A stretch of DNA of 64,000 nucleotides from Dietzia timorensis (GCF_001659785.1 NZ_CP015961.1:62001-126000), one strand, 5' to 3'. Counted from the first letter of the stretch, positions 53,273 through 63,384 are shown. Notes: generated from the sequence alone by a model not told the origin. Translations and numbers: made by a program.

Positions 53273-54679
53273 ATGAGCACATTCGCACTGAATAATCCCA
53301 GCACCGGACAACAAGAAGGCAGTTTCGAACGCATCGACGACTCCGAGCGGGACGCGATTCTCGACCGCTCCGTCGAGGCGCAGCGCGTGTGGCAGAGCAC
53401 GAGCATCGAGACGCGCGCGAAGGTTCTTCGCCGGACAGGCGAACTCTACGAAGAGAAGATCGACGAACTCGCCGACCACATCGGGCGCGAAATGGGCAAG
53501 CTCATCCCGTGGGGAAAGGGCGAGCTGCAGATCGTCGCGGGCATCTACCGCTGGTACGCAGACCACGCCGAGGAGCTCCTCGCGGCGGAAGAGCTCGAGC
53601 CGCAGGGTGCGGATCGCTCGTACGTCATCAAGGAGCCGCTCGGTCCCCTTCTCGGGATCATGCCGTGGAACTTTCCCTATTACCAGGTCGCCCGGTGGGC
53701 CGCGCCGAACCTCCTCCTCGGTAACTCGCTGGTCCTCAAACATGCCGGTATCTGCCCACTTTCCTCGCAGGCATGTGAGGATCTTCTCCTGGAGGCCGGG
53801 CTGCCGGAAGGCGTATTCCAGAACATCTATGCCTCGGGCTCCCAGATGGATCCCTTCGTCGCGGACAAGCGGATCAAGGGTGTCTCGCTCACCGGTTCGG
53901 AACAGGCCGGTGCGGCCGTAGCGAAGACGGCGGGCGAAAACTACAAGAAGTCCCTGCTCGAACTCGGCGGGAACGACCCGTTTCTCGTGCTCGACGACGT
54001 CAACCTCGAATGGGTCCTCGACAAGTTCGTGCCCATTCGCATGTACAACACCGGGCAGGCGTGCAACGCGCCGAAGCGGCTCATCGTGCAGTCGGAGTTC
54101 TACGACCGCACCGTCGAGTACCTGGAAAAGAAGATCGCGGAACTCACCGTCGGTGCCTACGACGATCCGGATGCCGATGTCGGTCCACTCAGCTCGATCG
54201 GAGCCCGCGACGAGATCGTCGAGCGCCTCGACAAGGCCGCGAAGGACGGAACAGCGACCGTTCGCGTGGGAGGGAAGAAGATCGACCGCGACGGCGCGTA
54301 CATGGAACCGACGCTACTCACCGATGTCGACCCATCGGCGGACGTCGGCTGCAACGAGATTTTCGGGCCGGTGGCGATCGTGTACAGCGCCGACGGCATC
54401 GACGAGGCGGTCCGAATCGCCAACGAGGAATCCGAGTACGGACTGTCCAGCTCGGTGTGGTCGTCCGACGTAGACAAGGCGCACGAAGTGGCGAAGCGCC
54501 TCAAAGACGGGATGACCTTCGTCAACGAACACGCCGTGACGTCGGCGGGACTTCCATTCGGCGGAGTCGGGCGTTCCGGGTACGGGCGAGAGCTCGCACG
54601 CTGGGGTGTCGGCGAATTCGTCAACGACAAACTCATCCGGGTTTCCGGTCAGGAGGACGCGGGCATGTCGCCCGGCTGA
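53273..54679 (+). CDS. NAD(P)-dependent succinate-semialdehyde dehydrogenase (GabD-like)
   Basis: A 468-residue aldehyde dehydrogenase. The family blocks are PLGPLLGIMPWNFPYYQVAR, the Glu of LLELGGNDPFLVLDD and the catalytic Cys of NTGQACNAPKRLIV, with FGPVAIVY later. The pattern fits succinate-semialdehyde dehydrogenases, which feed GABA-derived carbon into the TCA cycle. ATG 53273, with GGAGG 15-20 bases upstream. A terminator hairpin follows 24 bases after the stop. Confidence 0.9.
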   Translation: MSTFALNNPSTGQQEGSFERIDDSERDAILDRSVEAQRVWQSTSIETRAKVLRRTGELYEEKIDELADHIGREMGKLIPWGKGELQIVAGIYRWYADHAEELLAAEELEPQGADRSYVIKEPLGPLLGIMPWNFPYYQVARWAAPNLLLGNSLVLKHAGICPLSSQACEDLLLEAGLPEGVFQNIYASGSQMDPFVADKRIKGVSLTGSEQAGAAVAKTAGENYKKSLLELGGNDPFLVLDDVNLEWVLDKFVPIRMYNTGQACNAPKRLIVQSEFYDRTVEYLEKKIAELTVGAYDDPDADVGPLSSIGARDEIVERLDKAAKDGTATVRVGGKKIDRDGAYMEPTLLTDVDPSADVGCNEIFGPVAIVYSADGIDEAVRIANEESEYGLSSSVWSSDVDKAHEVAKRLKDGMTFVNEHAVTSAGLPFGGVGRSGYGRELARWGVGEFVNDKLIRVSGQEDAGMSPG

Positions 54680-54703
54680 TTCCGGAATTTTCACAAGTTA
54701 GAT

Positions 54704-54736
54704 GAGGCCCTGCGGACACGTCCCCCGCAGGGCCTC
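54704..54736 (+). terminator. Terminator after the aldehyde dehydrogenase
   Basis: A perfect 12-bp stem GAGGCCCTGCGG / CCGCAGGGCCTC with a 9-base loop. No long T-run. Confidence 0.65.
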
Positions 54737-54957
54737 ACGTCGTCCTGGGGGCGTTTCCACCCTCCCCGCCGAAATGTGAGCCATGATGACAATTGGTGCG
54801 GCAATGTCGCGAGGAAAAAGAAATTACTCTTTTATCCGTGCTGTTCCGGCTGGATGGAAAGCGGGTTGGCCGAACATGGTGTGGATTACTAATGTGTTTC
54901 ATGTCATTCAGTCAGATTCGGCAGTGACTGGCCGAAGCGTTGTGCAAGGAGCTGCAC

Positions 54958-55701
54958 ATGGGAAGCGTTATTCGGATGTTCGGCGGCGCGCTGGGCGGCG
55001 TTGCGTTGGCGGCAGGGCTCTTTGCCGGCGCGGGCGCGCCGGTCGCGGGTGCACAGCCGGCGGATACCTCGGCATGCGCGAAGTCGCAGACGAAGGAATT
55101 TTCCTGGCCGGGCAGCGCGGGAACCCCGTACTTCCTCACGAAGGAAGTGATCGGTGAGGACACCGTTGCCCCGGGCGGCCAGATCACATACCGAACCACG
55201 GTGCGCGGAGGCGGCGCGCTCATCGACCGTATCGAGGACTTTCACCCGCAGGGATTCGAACTGGTCTCGGCGCGCGAGAGCGTGTGGAAGCTGGTCGGCG
55301 GGCAGAGGTGGACCGACGTCACCGACGCCGTTCGCAAGGACTCCACCGAGAACAGCGTGTACAAGACCTCGGCCGGATGGACCACTGCCGGCGAAGCTCG
55401 CGTGAGTCTCGAAACCACCTACAAGGTTCCGGAAGACGCGGAGCCGGGATCGACGCTCAATTCGGGCGCTGGGTTCAGCGCGATCCGCATAAATGGCGAC
55501 AAGGTCGCGAACCCTATCGACACATGCGTGACGGTCCGCGAACCCAATGCCGTCGAGAACGTGACCGGCAGCCTCGACGGGCTGGGCCTCGGCTCGCTCA
55601 CCTCGGGTTCGACCTCGTCGGCCACGATCTCCAGCGATCCGGCGGGCTTCGTCTCCGACATCATCAACGGGGTGGATCTCTCCAAGGTCCTGGGCAGCTA
55701 G
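54958..55701 (+). CDS. Secreted protein of unknown function
   Basis: A 247-residue exported protein. The signal peptide covers residues 1-35 (MGSVIRMFGGALGGVALAAG, then LFAGAGAPVAGAQPADTS). The mature part is beta-rich (ITYRTTVRGGGALIDRIEDF, VSLETTYKVPEDAEPGSTLN), with one pair of cysteines (SACAKS, IDTCVTV). The Ser/Gly/Leu-rich end (GLGLGSLTSGSTSS) could be a surface tether. The architecture resembles DUF11-like or mycobacterial secreted antigens. AGGAG 6 bases before ATG 54958 decides the start. Confidence 0.8.
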   Translation: MGSVIRMFGGALGGVALAAGLFAGAGAPVAGAQPADTSACAKSQTKEFSWPGSAGTPYFLTKEVIGEDTVAPGGQITYRTTVRGGGALIDRIEDFHPQGFELVSARESVWKLVGGQRWTDVTDAVRKDSTENSVYKTSAGWTTAGEARVSLETTYKVPEDAEPGSTLNSGAGFSAIRINGDKVANPIDTCVTVREPNAVENVTGSLDGLGLGSLTSGSTSSATISSDPAGFVSDIINGVDLSKVLGS

Positions 55702-55877
55702 CGGCGTCCGGGGTCAACAAGCGAACCCGCGCGGCGACCTCCACGCGGCGAGCCCGCGCGGGGGCGCCTCGGGCTGTGCTCGGGCCTTTCCCCGCTACGC
55801 TTGGGCATCGACAGTGACGGCGGAGTCACACCCCGCGCCCGGGACGCCGCCGTGCGCCGGACGATGGGAGATGTGGT

Positions 55878-56978
55878 GTGAGCCGAGGCCTGAGGATCGT
55901 GGCCGAACGGGGCCTGCCGACGACGATCGCCAATAAGCTCCGCGACGGGCTCGAAGAAAAGGTCCGCGCCGATCTCGGCGAGCCGATCGACGTGTCGATC
56001 GAACAAGGCTCCCTGCTCCTCGACCCCGATGGGGAGGTGCATCTCGGCGGATCGGTGCCGCGGAACCGCAAAACCGACGACGTCGTCATCTTCCTCACCG
56101 AGATGCCGCGCCTGTGGGGCGGCAAACCCACCCCGGCGGAGATCGACCTCCAGCGCATGGCGGGCATCATCTCGCTGCCCGCGTGCGGCGTTCGGCGGGT
56201 CGCGCGCGTGGTCGAACGGCTCATCGTCGCCTCCGCCGCCGGCATCATCCGGCAGGATCTCCACGAGGACCTGCTGTACGCGGTGCAGTCGAAGAACCAC
56301 CATTGGACAGACGACAGCGCGGGCCACGCGAAGAGCACCCTCGTCGTCGACACCCGCTGGGGGTGGGTGCGCACCGTCATCGGGATGATGCGCATCAATC
56401 AGCCGTGGAAACTCGTCGCTTCCCTCAAGGGCGTGATGGCGGCGGCCATCGCCACGGCGTCGTTCGGCGTGTTCTATACGTCCATCTGGCAGATGGCGAG
56501 TGTGCTCAGCCCGCTGCGGCTGCTACTCATCAGCGGGTTCTCGGTCGGCGTGATGACGATGTGGCTCATCGCCGCAAACCACCTGTGGGAGACGAAATCG
56601 AGCGGCCGCTTCAGCGCGGTGTGGGCGAGGCTCTACAACTCGACGACGATCTTCACCGTGCTCACCGGCGTCGTGTTCATGTACGTCGGGCTCTACGCGG
56701 TGACCTTCGTGTCATCGATGGTGGTGATCGACGAAACCTTTCTCACCGAACAGCTCGGCAAGGAGGCTACGCTCCACGACTACGGCAGCCTCGCCTGGCT
56801 ATCGACGTCAATGGGCGTTATCGCAGGCGCGCTCGGTTCTAACGCCGACAGCCACGAATCCATCCTCCGGGCGACGTTCGGTCGCCGCGAGCAGGAGCGC
56901 CGCAAAACCCTCGACGAGCTCAATCAGGACGAGGCGGACAGCGAGGACATCACGATCACCAAGGACGACTTCGAGTAA
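55878..56978 (+). CDS. Hypothetical multi-domain membrane protein
   Basis: A 366-residue protein starting at GTG 55878. The N-terminal ~165 residues look soluble (VVIFLTEMPRLWGGKPTPAE), then four membrane helices (AAAIATASFGVFYTSIWQMA, LLLISGFSVGVMTMWLIAAN, TIFTVLTGVVFMYVGLYAVT and ASLGVIAGAL-like). The tail is acidic and charged. No catalytic motif was recognised. Conserved actinobacterial proteins of this layout exist without assigned function. Confidence 0.75.
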   Translation: MSRGLRIVAERGLPTTIANKLRDGLEEKVRADLGEPIDVSIEQGSLLLDPDGEVHLGGSVPRNRKTDDVVIFLTEMPRLWGGKPTPAEIDLQRMAGIISLPACGVRRVARVVERLIVASAAGIIRQDLHEDLLYAVQSKNHHWTDDSAGHAKSTLVVDTRWGWVRTVIGMMRINQPWKLVASLKGVMAAAIATASFGVFYTSIWQMASVLSPLRLLLISGFSVGVMTMWLIAANHLWETKSSGRFSAVWARLYNSTTIFTVLTGVVFMYVGLYAVTFVSSMVVIDETFLTEQLGKEATLHDYGSLAWLSTSMGVIAGALGSNADSHESILRATFGRREQERRKTLDELNQDEADSEDITITKDDFE

Positions 56979-57064
56979 ACATGCGGGCCCCGCTTTCGCA
57001 TGCGGGGCCTAGGGGTCCGGCGTCATACACTGGGGCCATTGGCGACGACGGTGAAGGGGCTGCC

Positions 57065-57745
57065 ATGGCGACAGAGACGGCGAACGCGCACATCGACGTG
57101 GTGCTCGACTGCGTCCGCGTGGGCGAGGTGCGGCCGCTGGAACCGGAGGGCCAGCCGTCGGCCATCACCAAGAATGACGTCGGAGGTCCGGTCCCTCTGA
57201 CGACCCTGGGGCTCGGCGGGGATCATCAGGGCGATCCGCGTGTCCACGGCGGCGCGGAAAAGGCGCTGCACTACTTCTCGCTCGAGGGCTACGAGAAGTT
57301 CGCGGCCGCGCTGCCGAACGTGCGCATCGAACCGGGGATGCTCGGGGAGAACTTCCACGGCCGAGGCGCCACCGAGGAAACGGTGTGCGTGGGCGACGTG
57401 TACCGCCTCGGCACCGCGTTGGTACAGGTCTCGCAGCCGCGATCGCCGTGCTGGAAGGTCGATAATCTGCTCGGCCACATCGGCGCGAACCTCACGCTCG
57501 CCGAGCTGCGATGCCAGGGGTGGTACTTTCGCGTCCTCGAAGAGGGCGAGGTGAACGCGGGCGATCGGATGACGCTGACCGAGCGCCCTGCGCCCGAGGC
57601 GCCCCTCGATCGGCTGCTCGCAGTGCAGCAGGAACTGCGCCCCGATATCGACGAGGTGCTGATGTTGGCCGAGGCAGAGGGGCTCACGGAGAAGCTGCGC
57701 AAGCGCCTTCTCGGGCGCGCGAAATGGTTGCAGTCCCACGCCTGA
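57065..57745 (+). CDS. MOSC-domain protein (YiiM-like)
   Basis: A 226-residue MOSC protein. Key elements are RVHGGAEKALHYFSLEGYEK, EPGMLGENFHG and the conserved Cys of VSQPRSPCWKVDNL, which binds the molybdenum cofactor in YiiM-type enzymes. The C-terminal helical 3-alpha domain (LDRLLAVQQELRPDIDEV) also fits. Such enzymes reduce N-hydroxylated compounds. ATG 57065 with GAAGGGG upstream. Confidence 0.88.
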   Translation: MATETANAHIDVVLDCVRVGEVRPLEPEGQPSAITKNDVGGPVPLTTLGLGGDHQGDPRVHGGAEKALHYFSLEGYEKFAAALPNVRIEPGMLGENFHGRGATEETVCVGDVYRLGTALVQVSQPRSPCWKVDNLLGHIGANLTLAELRCQGWYFRVLEEGEVNAGDRMTLTERPAPEAPLDRLLAVQQELRPDIDEVLMLAEAEGLTEKLRKRLLGRAKWLQSHA

Positions 57746-58138
57746 GCGCGGTGCGATTTCGGTGGGTGTGACGAAGGTTACGGTCGAAAATTCTATCTGT
57801 TCTGTGACGGCGCTGGGAGCGGCCGCCGGGCGTGCTGTGAACTCCGACGTCATTCGTGGGTAACTCCCCGGAGCTGGGGAAAGTGTGGACGTGGGGGAGG
57901 CTCCTCGGCGGTCCGGGAGATGCCGGTGTGAGGCGCCGGTCACGGCGCGATTCGGGCCTGAATCCTAAGAGGCTGCAGGATCCGAATTGTGCATGCAAAA
58001 TGAATTGTTGCGCTCCTTGTGCAAAGTTTCATCCGGCGTGTACAAATTGTTTTTGTTAGCCCGGGTGCTTGCTCGATCAAGCGATGTGCGATCTGGCGAG
58101 GGGCCGGGGACAGGTCCGATTCAAGGAGCCCACTCTCC
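57746..58138. promoter_or_regulatory. Upstream region of the mmpL-tetR operon with candidate operator
   Basis: About 390 bases without a gene. A near-perfect dyad TTGTGCATGCAAAA (57987-58000) and T/A-rich patches near 58,040 lie upstream of the transporter and could be the TetR operator. Support is by position only. Confidence 0.35.
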
Positions 58139-60502
58139 ATGGCAAAGTTTCTCTACCGCGTAGGTAGATCTGCCTACGCCCACCGCTGGCGATTCATCGC
58201 CGTGTGGCTGCTCGTCGTGGTCGCTGCCGCGACCGCCGCAATGACGCTGAGCAAGCCCACGTCCACCACCTTCTCCATCCCCGGGCTCGAGTCCATCGAG
58301 ACCCAGGAGGAGATGAGCTCGAAGTTCCCCGGCCAAGAGGACCAGATGGAGGCGCCAGCCGGCCAGGTCGTACTCAAGGCCCCGGAGGGTAAGACCCTCA
58401 CCGATCCGGAGGTTTCCGAGCAGGTCACCTCGCTCATCGATGACCTCAAGACGCAGCCGTACCTCACCGGCACCGAGACGCTCGTCGACCCGGCCACCGC
58501 GGCCGCCGGAATGGCGCAGCAGCTCGGTGAGGCCAAGGCCGCACAGCAACTGCCGCAGGAGCAGATCGACGCCGATATCGCGGCGATGAGTCCGCTCAGC
58601 GAGGACGAGCGCACCGGCCTCCTCGACGTCACCTTCGACGCGGAATCCTCGATGGACATCCCCGCCGAGGACGTCGAGGCGTTCAAGGAGGTCGTCGAGA
58701 AGCACGAATCCTCCGATCTCGAGATCGCCTACTCGGGCAACGCCTTCCAGACCCAGGAGCTCGGAGGTGCCGCCGAACTCATCGGTATCGCCGTGGCCGC
58801 GTTGGTCCTCATCATCACGTTCGGTTCGTTCATTGCTGCCGGTATGCCACTGATCACCGGCGTCACCGGCGTCGGCATCGGCATCGCCGGAGTGCTTGCG
58901 GCGACCTCGGTCACCGACACCATCAACTCGATGACCCCGACGCTCGCCTCGATGATCGGCCTCGCCGTCGGCATCGACTACGCGCTGTTCATCGTCTCTC
59001 GCTTCCGCAGCGAGCTGATCAAACACGTGGACGGCTACGACATCGCGCCGGCCGAACTCGCGCAGCGCATCAAGACGCTCGACCGCGCCGAGCGCGCACA
59101 CATTGCGGGCATGGCCGTCGGCAAGGCCGGCTCGGCCGTGGTCTTCGCCGGCCTCACCGTCGTTATCGCGCTCACCGCGCTGTCCATCATCAACATCCCG
59201 TTCCTGACGGCGATGGCGCTGGCCGCAGCGGTGACGGTCGTGATCGCGGTGCTCGTTGCGCTGACGCTACTTCCGGCCATCCTCGGCGCGTTCGGGACGA
59301 AGGTGTTCGCCGGTCGCGCGCCGGTGGTCAAGGCTCCGGACCCGGAGAACGAGGCGCCGACGATGGGCCTCAAGTGGGTCCGCCAGATCCGCAAGCGTCC
59401 GGTCGTGTTCGCCGGTGCAGTGGTCGTGTTGCTCGCGCTGCTCGCCATCCCCGCGGCGCAGCTGCGACTTGCCATGCCGTCGGACGGCAGCATGAAGCCG
59501 GGCAGCCCGAACCGCGTCGCCTACGAGATGATCGACGAGGGCTTCGGCCCGGGCCGCAACGCCCCGATGGTCGCGCTCGTCGAGGCCGACGGCAAGAACC
59601 CGGAAGAGGCCATGGGGATCTTCGCCCAGGCCGCCACCGGACTGCAGGACACCGACGGCGTGTCCAATGCGCAGGTCGCGCAGGTCAGCGAGGACGGCAC
59701 GGCCGCCCAGGTGATGATCACGCCCGAGGTCGGAGCGACCGACGAGCGTGCCGCGGAGGTGCTCGAGAACATTCGCTCCGGCGAGGAGGCCTTCCAGTCC
59801 GAAACAGGAGCGACCTACGCCGTCACGGGCGTGTCTCCCATCTACGAGGACATCTCCGATCGCCTGTCCGAGGTGCTCATCCCGTACGTCGCGATCGTCC
59901 TCGCGCTTGCGTTCCTCCTGCTCATGGTCGTGTTCCGGTCGATCCTCGTGCCGCTCGTCGCGGCGCTGGGCTTCGCGCTCTCAGTCGCAGCCACCTTCGG
60001 TATCACCGTCGGCCTGTGGCAGGAAGGCTGGGGCGGGATCGTCTCGGATCCGCAGCCGATCATCTCCTTCCTCCCGATCATGCTCATCGGCCTCGTGTTC
60101 GGCTTGGCCATGGACTACCAGGTGTTCCTGGTCTCGCGGATGCGCGAGGGATACGTCCACGGCAAGACCGCGCACAACGCCGTGTCCAACGGCTTCAAAC
60201 ACGGTGCTCGGGTGGTCACCGCAGCGGCGCTGATCATGATCTCCGTCTTCGCGGCGTTCATGCTCATGGACGAGCCGTTCATCAAGGTGATGGGCTTCGC
60301 GCTCGCCGCCGCGGTGTTCCTCGACGCGTTCCTCGTGCGCATGACCCTCATCCCGGCGGTCATGTTCCTGCTCGGCGATGCGGCATGGAAGCTGCCGAAG
60401 TGGCTCGACAAGATCCTCCCGCGCGTCGACATCGAAGGTGAGACGCTCGTCGAGATCGAGGACGAGCTGTGGCAGAAGAAGCAGCAGTCGGTCGACGCAT
60501 AA
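58139..60502 (+). CDS. MMPL-family (RND-type) transporter
   Basis: A 787-residue membrane transporter of the MmpL class, with 12 predicted helices in two halves and large loops after helices 1 and 7. Motifs: RFIAVWLLVVVAAATAAMTL at helix 1, IGLAVGIDYALFIVSRFRSE in the first half and GLVFGLAMDYQVFLVSRMRE in the second, each with the Asp-Tyr proton-relay pair. MmpL proteins export lipids or drugs across the inner membrane. ATG 58139 with AAGGAG upstream. It is directly followed by a TetR regulator. Confidence 0.93.
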   Translation: MAKFLYRVGRSAYAHRWRFIAVWLLVVVAAATAAMTLSKPTSTTFSIPGLESIETQEEMSSKFPGQEDQMEAPAGQVVLKAPEGKTLTDPEVSEQVTSLIDDLKTQPYLTGTETLVDPATAAAGMAQQLGEAKAAQQLPQEQIDADIAAMSPLSEDERTGLLDVTFDAESSMDIPAEDVEAFKEVVEKHESSDLEIAYSGNAFQTQELGGAAELIGIAVAALVLIITFGSFIAAGMPLITGVTGVGIGIAGVLAATSVTDTINSMTPTLASMIGLAVGIDYALFIVSRFRSELIKHVDGYDIAPAELAQRIKTLDRAERAHIAGMAVGKAGSAVVFAGLTVVIALTALSIINIPFLTAMALAAAVTVVIAVLVALTLLPAILGAFGTKVFAGRAPVVKAPDPENEAPTMGLKWVRQIRKRPVVFAGAVVVLLALLAIPAAQLRLAMPSDGSMKPGSPNRVAYEMIDEGFGPGRNAPMVALVEADGKNPEEAMGIFAQAATGLQDTDGVSNAQVAQVSEDGTAAQVMITPEVGATDERAAEVLENIRSGEEAFQSETGATYAVTGVSPIYEDISDRLSEVLIPYVAIVLALAFLLLMVVFRSILVPLVAALGFALSVAATFGITVGLWQEGWGGIVSDPQPIISFLPIMLIGLVFGLAMDYQVFLVSRMREGYVHGKTAHNAVSNGFKHGARVVTAAALIMISVFAAFMLMDEPFIKVMGFALAAAVFLDAFLVRMTLIPAVMFLLGDAAWKLPKWLDKILPRVDIEGETLVEIEDELWQKKQQSVDA

Positions 60503-60504
60503 CG

Positions 60505-61092
60505 ATGAAGAGTCTGCGCGAACGGAAGAAGAGCGAGACGCGCCGCCGCCTTGCGGTGGCGGCCGTCGAGCTCCTCGCCGAAGAGGGCGAGGAGGGCGTG
60601 ACGATCGCTGCCATCGCGGACCGCGCCGGCGTCTCCACCCGTACCTTCCACAACTATTTCCAGAAGCGGGAAGACGCGTTCTACCACTTCATCGAGGTCA
60701 TCACCTCGCAGTGGAAGGAAAAGCTGGCGGAGCTCCCGCCCGAGGACGGCCCGATTCGCAACATTCGGGACATCCTCCTCGACATGATCGATCCGTCCAA
60801 CGGATTCATCATGTCACCGGCGAACTTCATCCAGCTCGCCGACAACATCACGGTGTTGCTCGGTAGCGTCGAGCGAGCCTGCGCCAAGGATCTCGTCCGC
60901 GATCTCGAGACCGACCTCTACGACCGCACCGACGGTTCGATGTCGCGTCTCGAAATCAAGGTGCTGTTCCCGGCGCTGCTCGCCGCGACGGGAGTCGCTC
61001 TCGAGATGAGCCACGAGGAGGGCGCGGATCCGGTCGATTACGTGACCCAGGCGTTCGACTTCTTCGAGTCACGGTTCTCCGCGAACCACTAA
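60505..61092 (+). CDS. TetR-family regulator of the MMPL transporter
   Basis: A 195-residue TetR repressor. The HTH is VTIAAIADRAGVSTRTFHNY followed by FQKREDAFYHFI. The C-terminal helices form the ligand and dimer domain. Its ATG lies 3 bases after the transporter stop, so the two are co-transcribed and it probably represses the operon. An intrinsic terminator follows. Confidence 0.9.
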   Translation: MKSLRERKKSETRRRLAVAAVELLAEEGEEGVTIAAIADRAGVSTRTFHNYFQKREDAFYHFIEVITSQWKEKLAELPPEDGPIRNIRDILLDMIDPSNGFIMSPANFIQLADNITVLLGSVERACAKDLVRDLETDLYDRTDGSMSRLEIKVLFPALLAATGVALEMSHEEGADPVDYVTQAFDFFESRFSANH

Positions 61093-61142
61093 CCACCACA
61101 CCACCTATGACGCCGGAGGTGCTGAGCACCCCCAGCCTGCGA

Positions 61143-61178
61143 GACCGCCCCGTCGCTTGGAAAAGCGTCGGGGCGGTC
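61143..61178 (+). terminator. Terminator of the mmpL-tetR operon
   Basis: A 16-bp stem GACCGCCCCGTCGCTT / AAGCGTCGGGGCGGTC with one mismatch and a 4-base loop, then a short T-containing stretch. Confidence 0.75.
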
Positions 61179-61271
61179 CCCATTTCTCGCGGCCATCTTG
61201 CGGGTTCTCGTCAGGGCGGGGCGCCGATCTAGGGCAGGATGGGTGCATCGGGCCGCGACGAAAGGGCGGGC

Positions 61272-62108
61272 ATGGAACAGTTCTCCAACGACGGATTGAC
61301 CTTCGACGTCTTCGATTCCGGCGAGGCGGAGGGTGCCTCGCCGTCCGGCACGGTCGTGCTCTTGCACGGCTTCCCGCAAACCTCGGCCATCTGGAGTGAT
61401 GTCTCGGCTATCCTCAATGCAGGCGGCCTGCGCACGGTCGCCTTCGATCAGCGCGGATACTCTCCGGGCGCGCGTCCGGACGGTCGCCGTCACTACCGAA
61501 TCGAACTTCTGGTGGGCGATACCGCCGCGCTCATCGAGCAGCTGGGCGCCGGCCCGGTGCATCTCGTCGGGCACGACTGGGGTGCGGTCGTAGCGTGGCA
61601 ACTCGCGGCGACCCGGCCTGACCTCGTCGCCACGCTGACCTCCCTGTCCGTGCCGAGCACGGGCGCCTTCCTCAAGTCGATGCTCTCCAGCGCGCAGCTT
61701 TTGCGCAGCTGGTACATGGGCTTTTTTCAGCTGCCCCTCGTGCCCGAGGTGCTCGCAGACCGCGTGCCCGCGGCCCTCGACAAGACGCTCGAACTCAATG
61801 GCATGAATGCCGGGCAGATCGCCGCCGTGCACAGCGAAGTGATCGCCACGGGCGCGTTCGGGTACGCCGTCAATTGGTATCGCGCGCTGCCCTACGCCAA
61901 CCCGAAGTTCTTCCGTTCGCGGGTCGCCGTTCCGACGGCGCACGTGTGGGGCGAAGGCGACGCGGCGCTTGACCGGCGCGGGGCTGAGCTGGCGGAGGAG
62001 TACGTCGACGCGCCCTTCGAACTGCACGTCATCGGACGCGGCGGGCATTGGCTTCCGGAGCACTATCCGGAGAAGGTCGCCGAAATCGTGCTCGGTCTCT
62101 CCGGCTAG
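61272..62108 (+). CDS. Alpha/beta hydrolase, epoxide hydrolase-like
   Basis: A 278-residue alpha/beta hydrolase. HGFPQTSAIW is the oxyanion loop, VGHDWGAVVAWQLA holds the nucleophile Asp, GEGDAALD the acid and GRGGHWLPEHYPEKV the catalytic His. The HDWG form points to an epoxide hydrolase or haloalkane dehalogenase-like enzyme. Unlike the EHN-type enzyme at 17430 it has no N-terminal extension. ATG 61272. Confidence 0.88.
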   Translation: MEQFSNDGLTFDVFDSGEAEGASPSGTVVLLHGFPQTSAIWSDVSAILNAGGLRTVAFDQRGYSPGARPDGRRHYRIELLVGDTAALIEQLGAGPVHLVGHDWGAVVAWQLAATRPDLVATLTSLSVPSTGAFLKSMLSSAQLLRSWYMGFFQLPLVPEVLADRVPAALDKTLELNGMNAGQIAAVHSEVIATGAFGYAVNWYRALPYANPKFFRSRVAVPTAHVWGEGDAALDRRGAELAEEYVDAPFELHVIGRGGHWLPEHYPEKVAEIVLGLSG

Positions 62109-62178
62109 GCCAGACCGCCGGGATCGATGCTCGCGAAGGTGCGGAACCTCGCGCTGTCCGCCGGGTAGCCTGGGGCGC

Positions 62179-62802
62179 GTGAACCCTGGACCTGCGATCG
62201 AGGCCTATTCGCGCCGAGCCGATGAGTATGTCGACCTGCTGGGAAGTATCGACTCCGTGCATGCGGTGGATCGGGCGTTGATCGCCGAGTGGGCGCGGGT
62301 CGCGGACGGGCCGTTGATCGACGTGGGTAGCGGGCCCGGGCATCTCACGGAGTTTCTACGCGAGCAGGGGCACGATGTTCGCGGGATCGAACCGTCAGCT
62401 GCCTTTGTCGATAGCGCACGGGCGCGTTTCCCGGGCTGCGAGTTCTGGCTTGGCGATGCCATGACGCTGCGGGAGGAAAAGGGCCGCTTCGCAGGCGTCC
62501 TCGCTTGGTATTCGCTGATCCACCTGCCTCCGGAGGAGCACGCCGAAACTCTCCACGCGCTGGCGGGCGCGCTGCGGCCGGGCGGGACGATGCTGCTGGG
62601 GTTCTTCGTCGGCCGCCGCACGGAAATCTTCGACCACGCCATTGCGCCCGCCTTTTTTCGGACCGTGGACAACGTGCGCGACCAGGTGCGTGCGGCCGGG
62701 CTCGACATCGTCGAGACCCACACGCGCAGCGGCGGCCCGCATCGTCCCCACGCCGCCGTAATAGCTTCCAAGGAGCATGGGACGAAAGGACGAACGAGAT
62801 GA
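62179..62802 (+). CDS. Class I SAM-dependent methyltransferase
   Basis: A 207-residue methyltransferase. The SAM loop is PLIDVGSGPGHLTEFLREQG, acidic post-I HDVRGIEPS, and motif IV VLAWYSLIHLPPEE. GTG 62179 is chosen because it gives a usual N-terminus (MNPGPAIEAYSRRADEYVDL). The stop overlaps the next gene's ATG (ATGA), so the two are translationally coupled. The substrate is unknown. Confidence 0.88.
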   Translation: MNPGPAIEAYSRRADEYVDLLGSIDSVHAVDRALIAEWARVADGPLIDVGSGPGHLTEFLREQGHDVRGIEPSAAFVDSARARFPGCEFWLGDAMTLREEKGRFAGVLAWYSLIHLPPEEHAETLHALAGALRPGGTMLLGFFVGRRTEIFDHAIAPAFFRTVDNVRDQVRAAGLDIVETHTRSGGPHRPHAAVIASKEHGTKGRTR

Positions 62803-63188
62803 AATCCACGCATGTCAGCCAAGTGATCGCGGCGCCGGCGAGCCGCGTCTACGACTTCGCCGCCAACCCCGACAACCTTCCGCGTTGGGCAGCAGGTCTT
62901 GCGCAGGCGGAGGTGCGCCGCGATGGTGAGGACCTCGTCGCCGCGTCTCCGATGGGCGACGTGCGCGTGCGTTTCGCGCCGCCTAACGACTTCGGCGTGC
63001 TCGACCACGACGTGACGCTGCCGTCAGGCGAGGTGGTGAACAACCCGCTGCGGGTGCTGGACCACCCCGACGGCGCCGAAGTGGTGTTCACGGTGCGGCA
63101 GCTAGCTGCGAGCGACGACGATTTCGCGCGCGACTGCGCTGCGGTGGCCCGGGATCTCGAGGCGCTGCGCGAGCTCGTCGAAGGCTAG
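62799..63188 (+). CDS. SRPBCC-family (START-like) protein
   Basis: A 129-residue helix-grip protein of the SRPBCC superfamily. It starts MKSTHVSQVIAAPASRVYDF and continues AANPDNLPRWAAGLAQAEV, the usual opening with the polyketide cyclase-like pocket. It overlaps the upstream methyltransferase by four bases. The ligand is unknown. The small size suggests a ligand-binding or transport role. Confidence 0.85.
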   Translation: MKSTHVSQVIAAPASRVYDFAANPDNLPRWAAGLAQAEVRRDGEDLVAASPMGDVRVRFAPPNDFGVLDHDVTLPSGEVVNNPLRVLDHPDGAEVVFTVRQLAASDDDFARDCAAVARDLEALRELVEG

Positions 63189-63384
63189 GGAGAGGGCTTC
63201 CGGGGGCCGGGGAACCCTGTGAAGTCGCGAAACACCGCGCGCGGCCGGAAACACGTCGGCCAGCCGCAGTGAATCCGGCCGGACGTGTCGAAGAGACGCG
63301 GAGAAATGTGGCGCGTAGAGCACGCCGTCATGTTCCGGTGCGACGCGGGGTTCACAGAGGTACAGAAAGTACTGCATCCGTGCT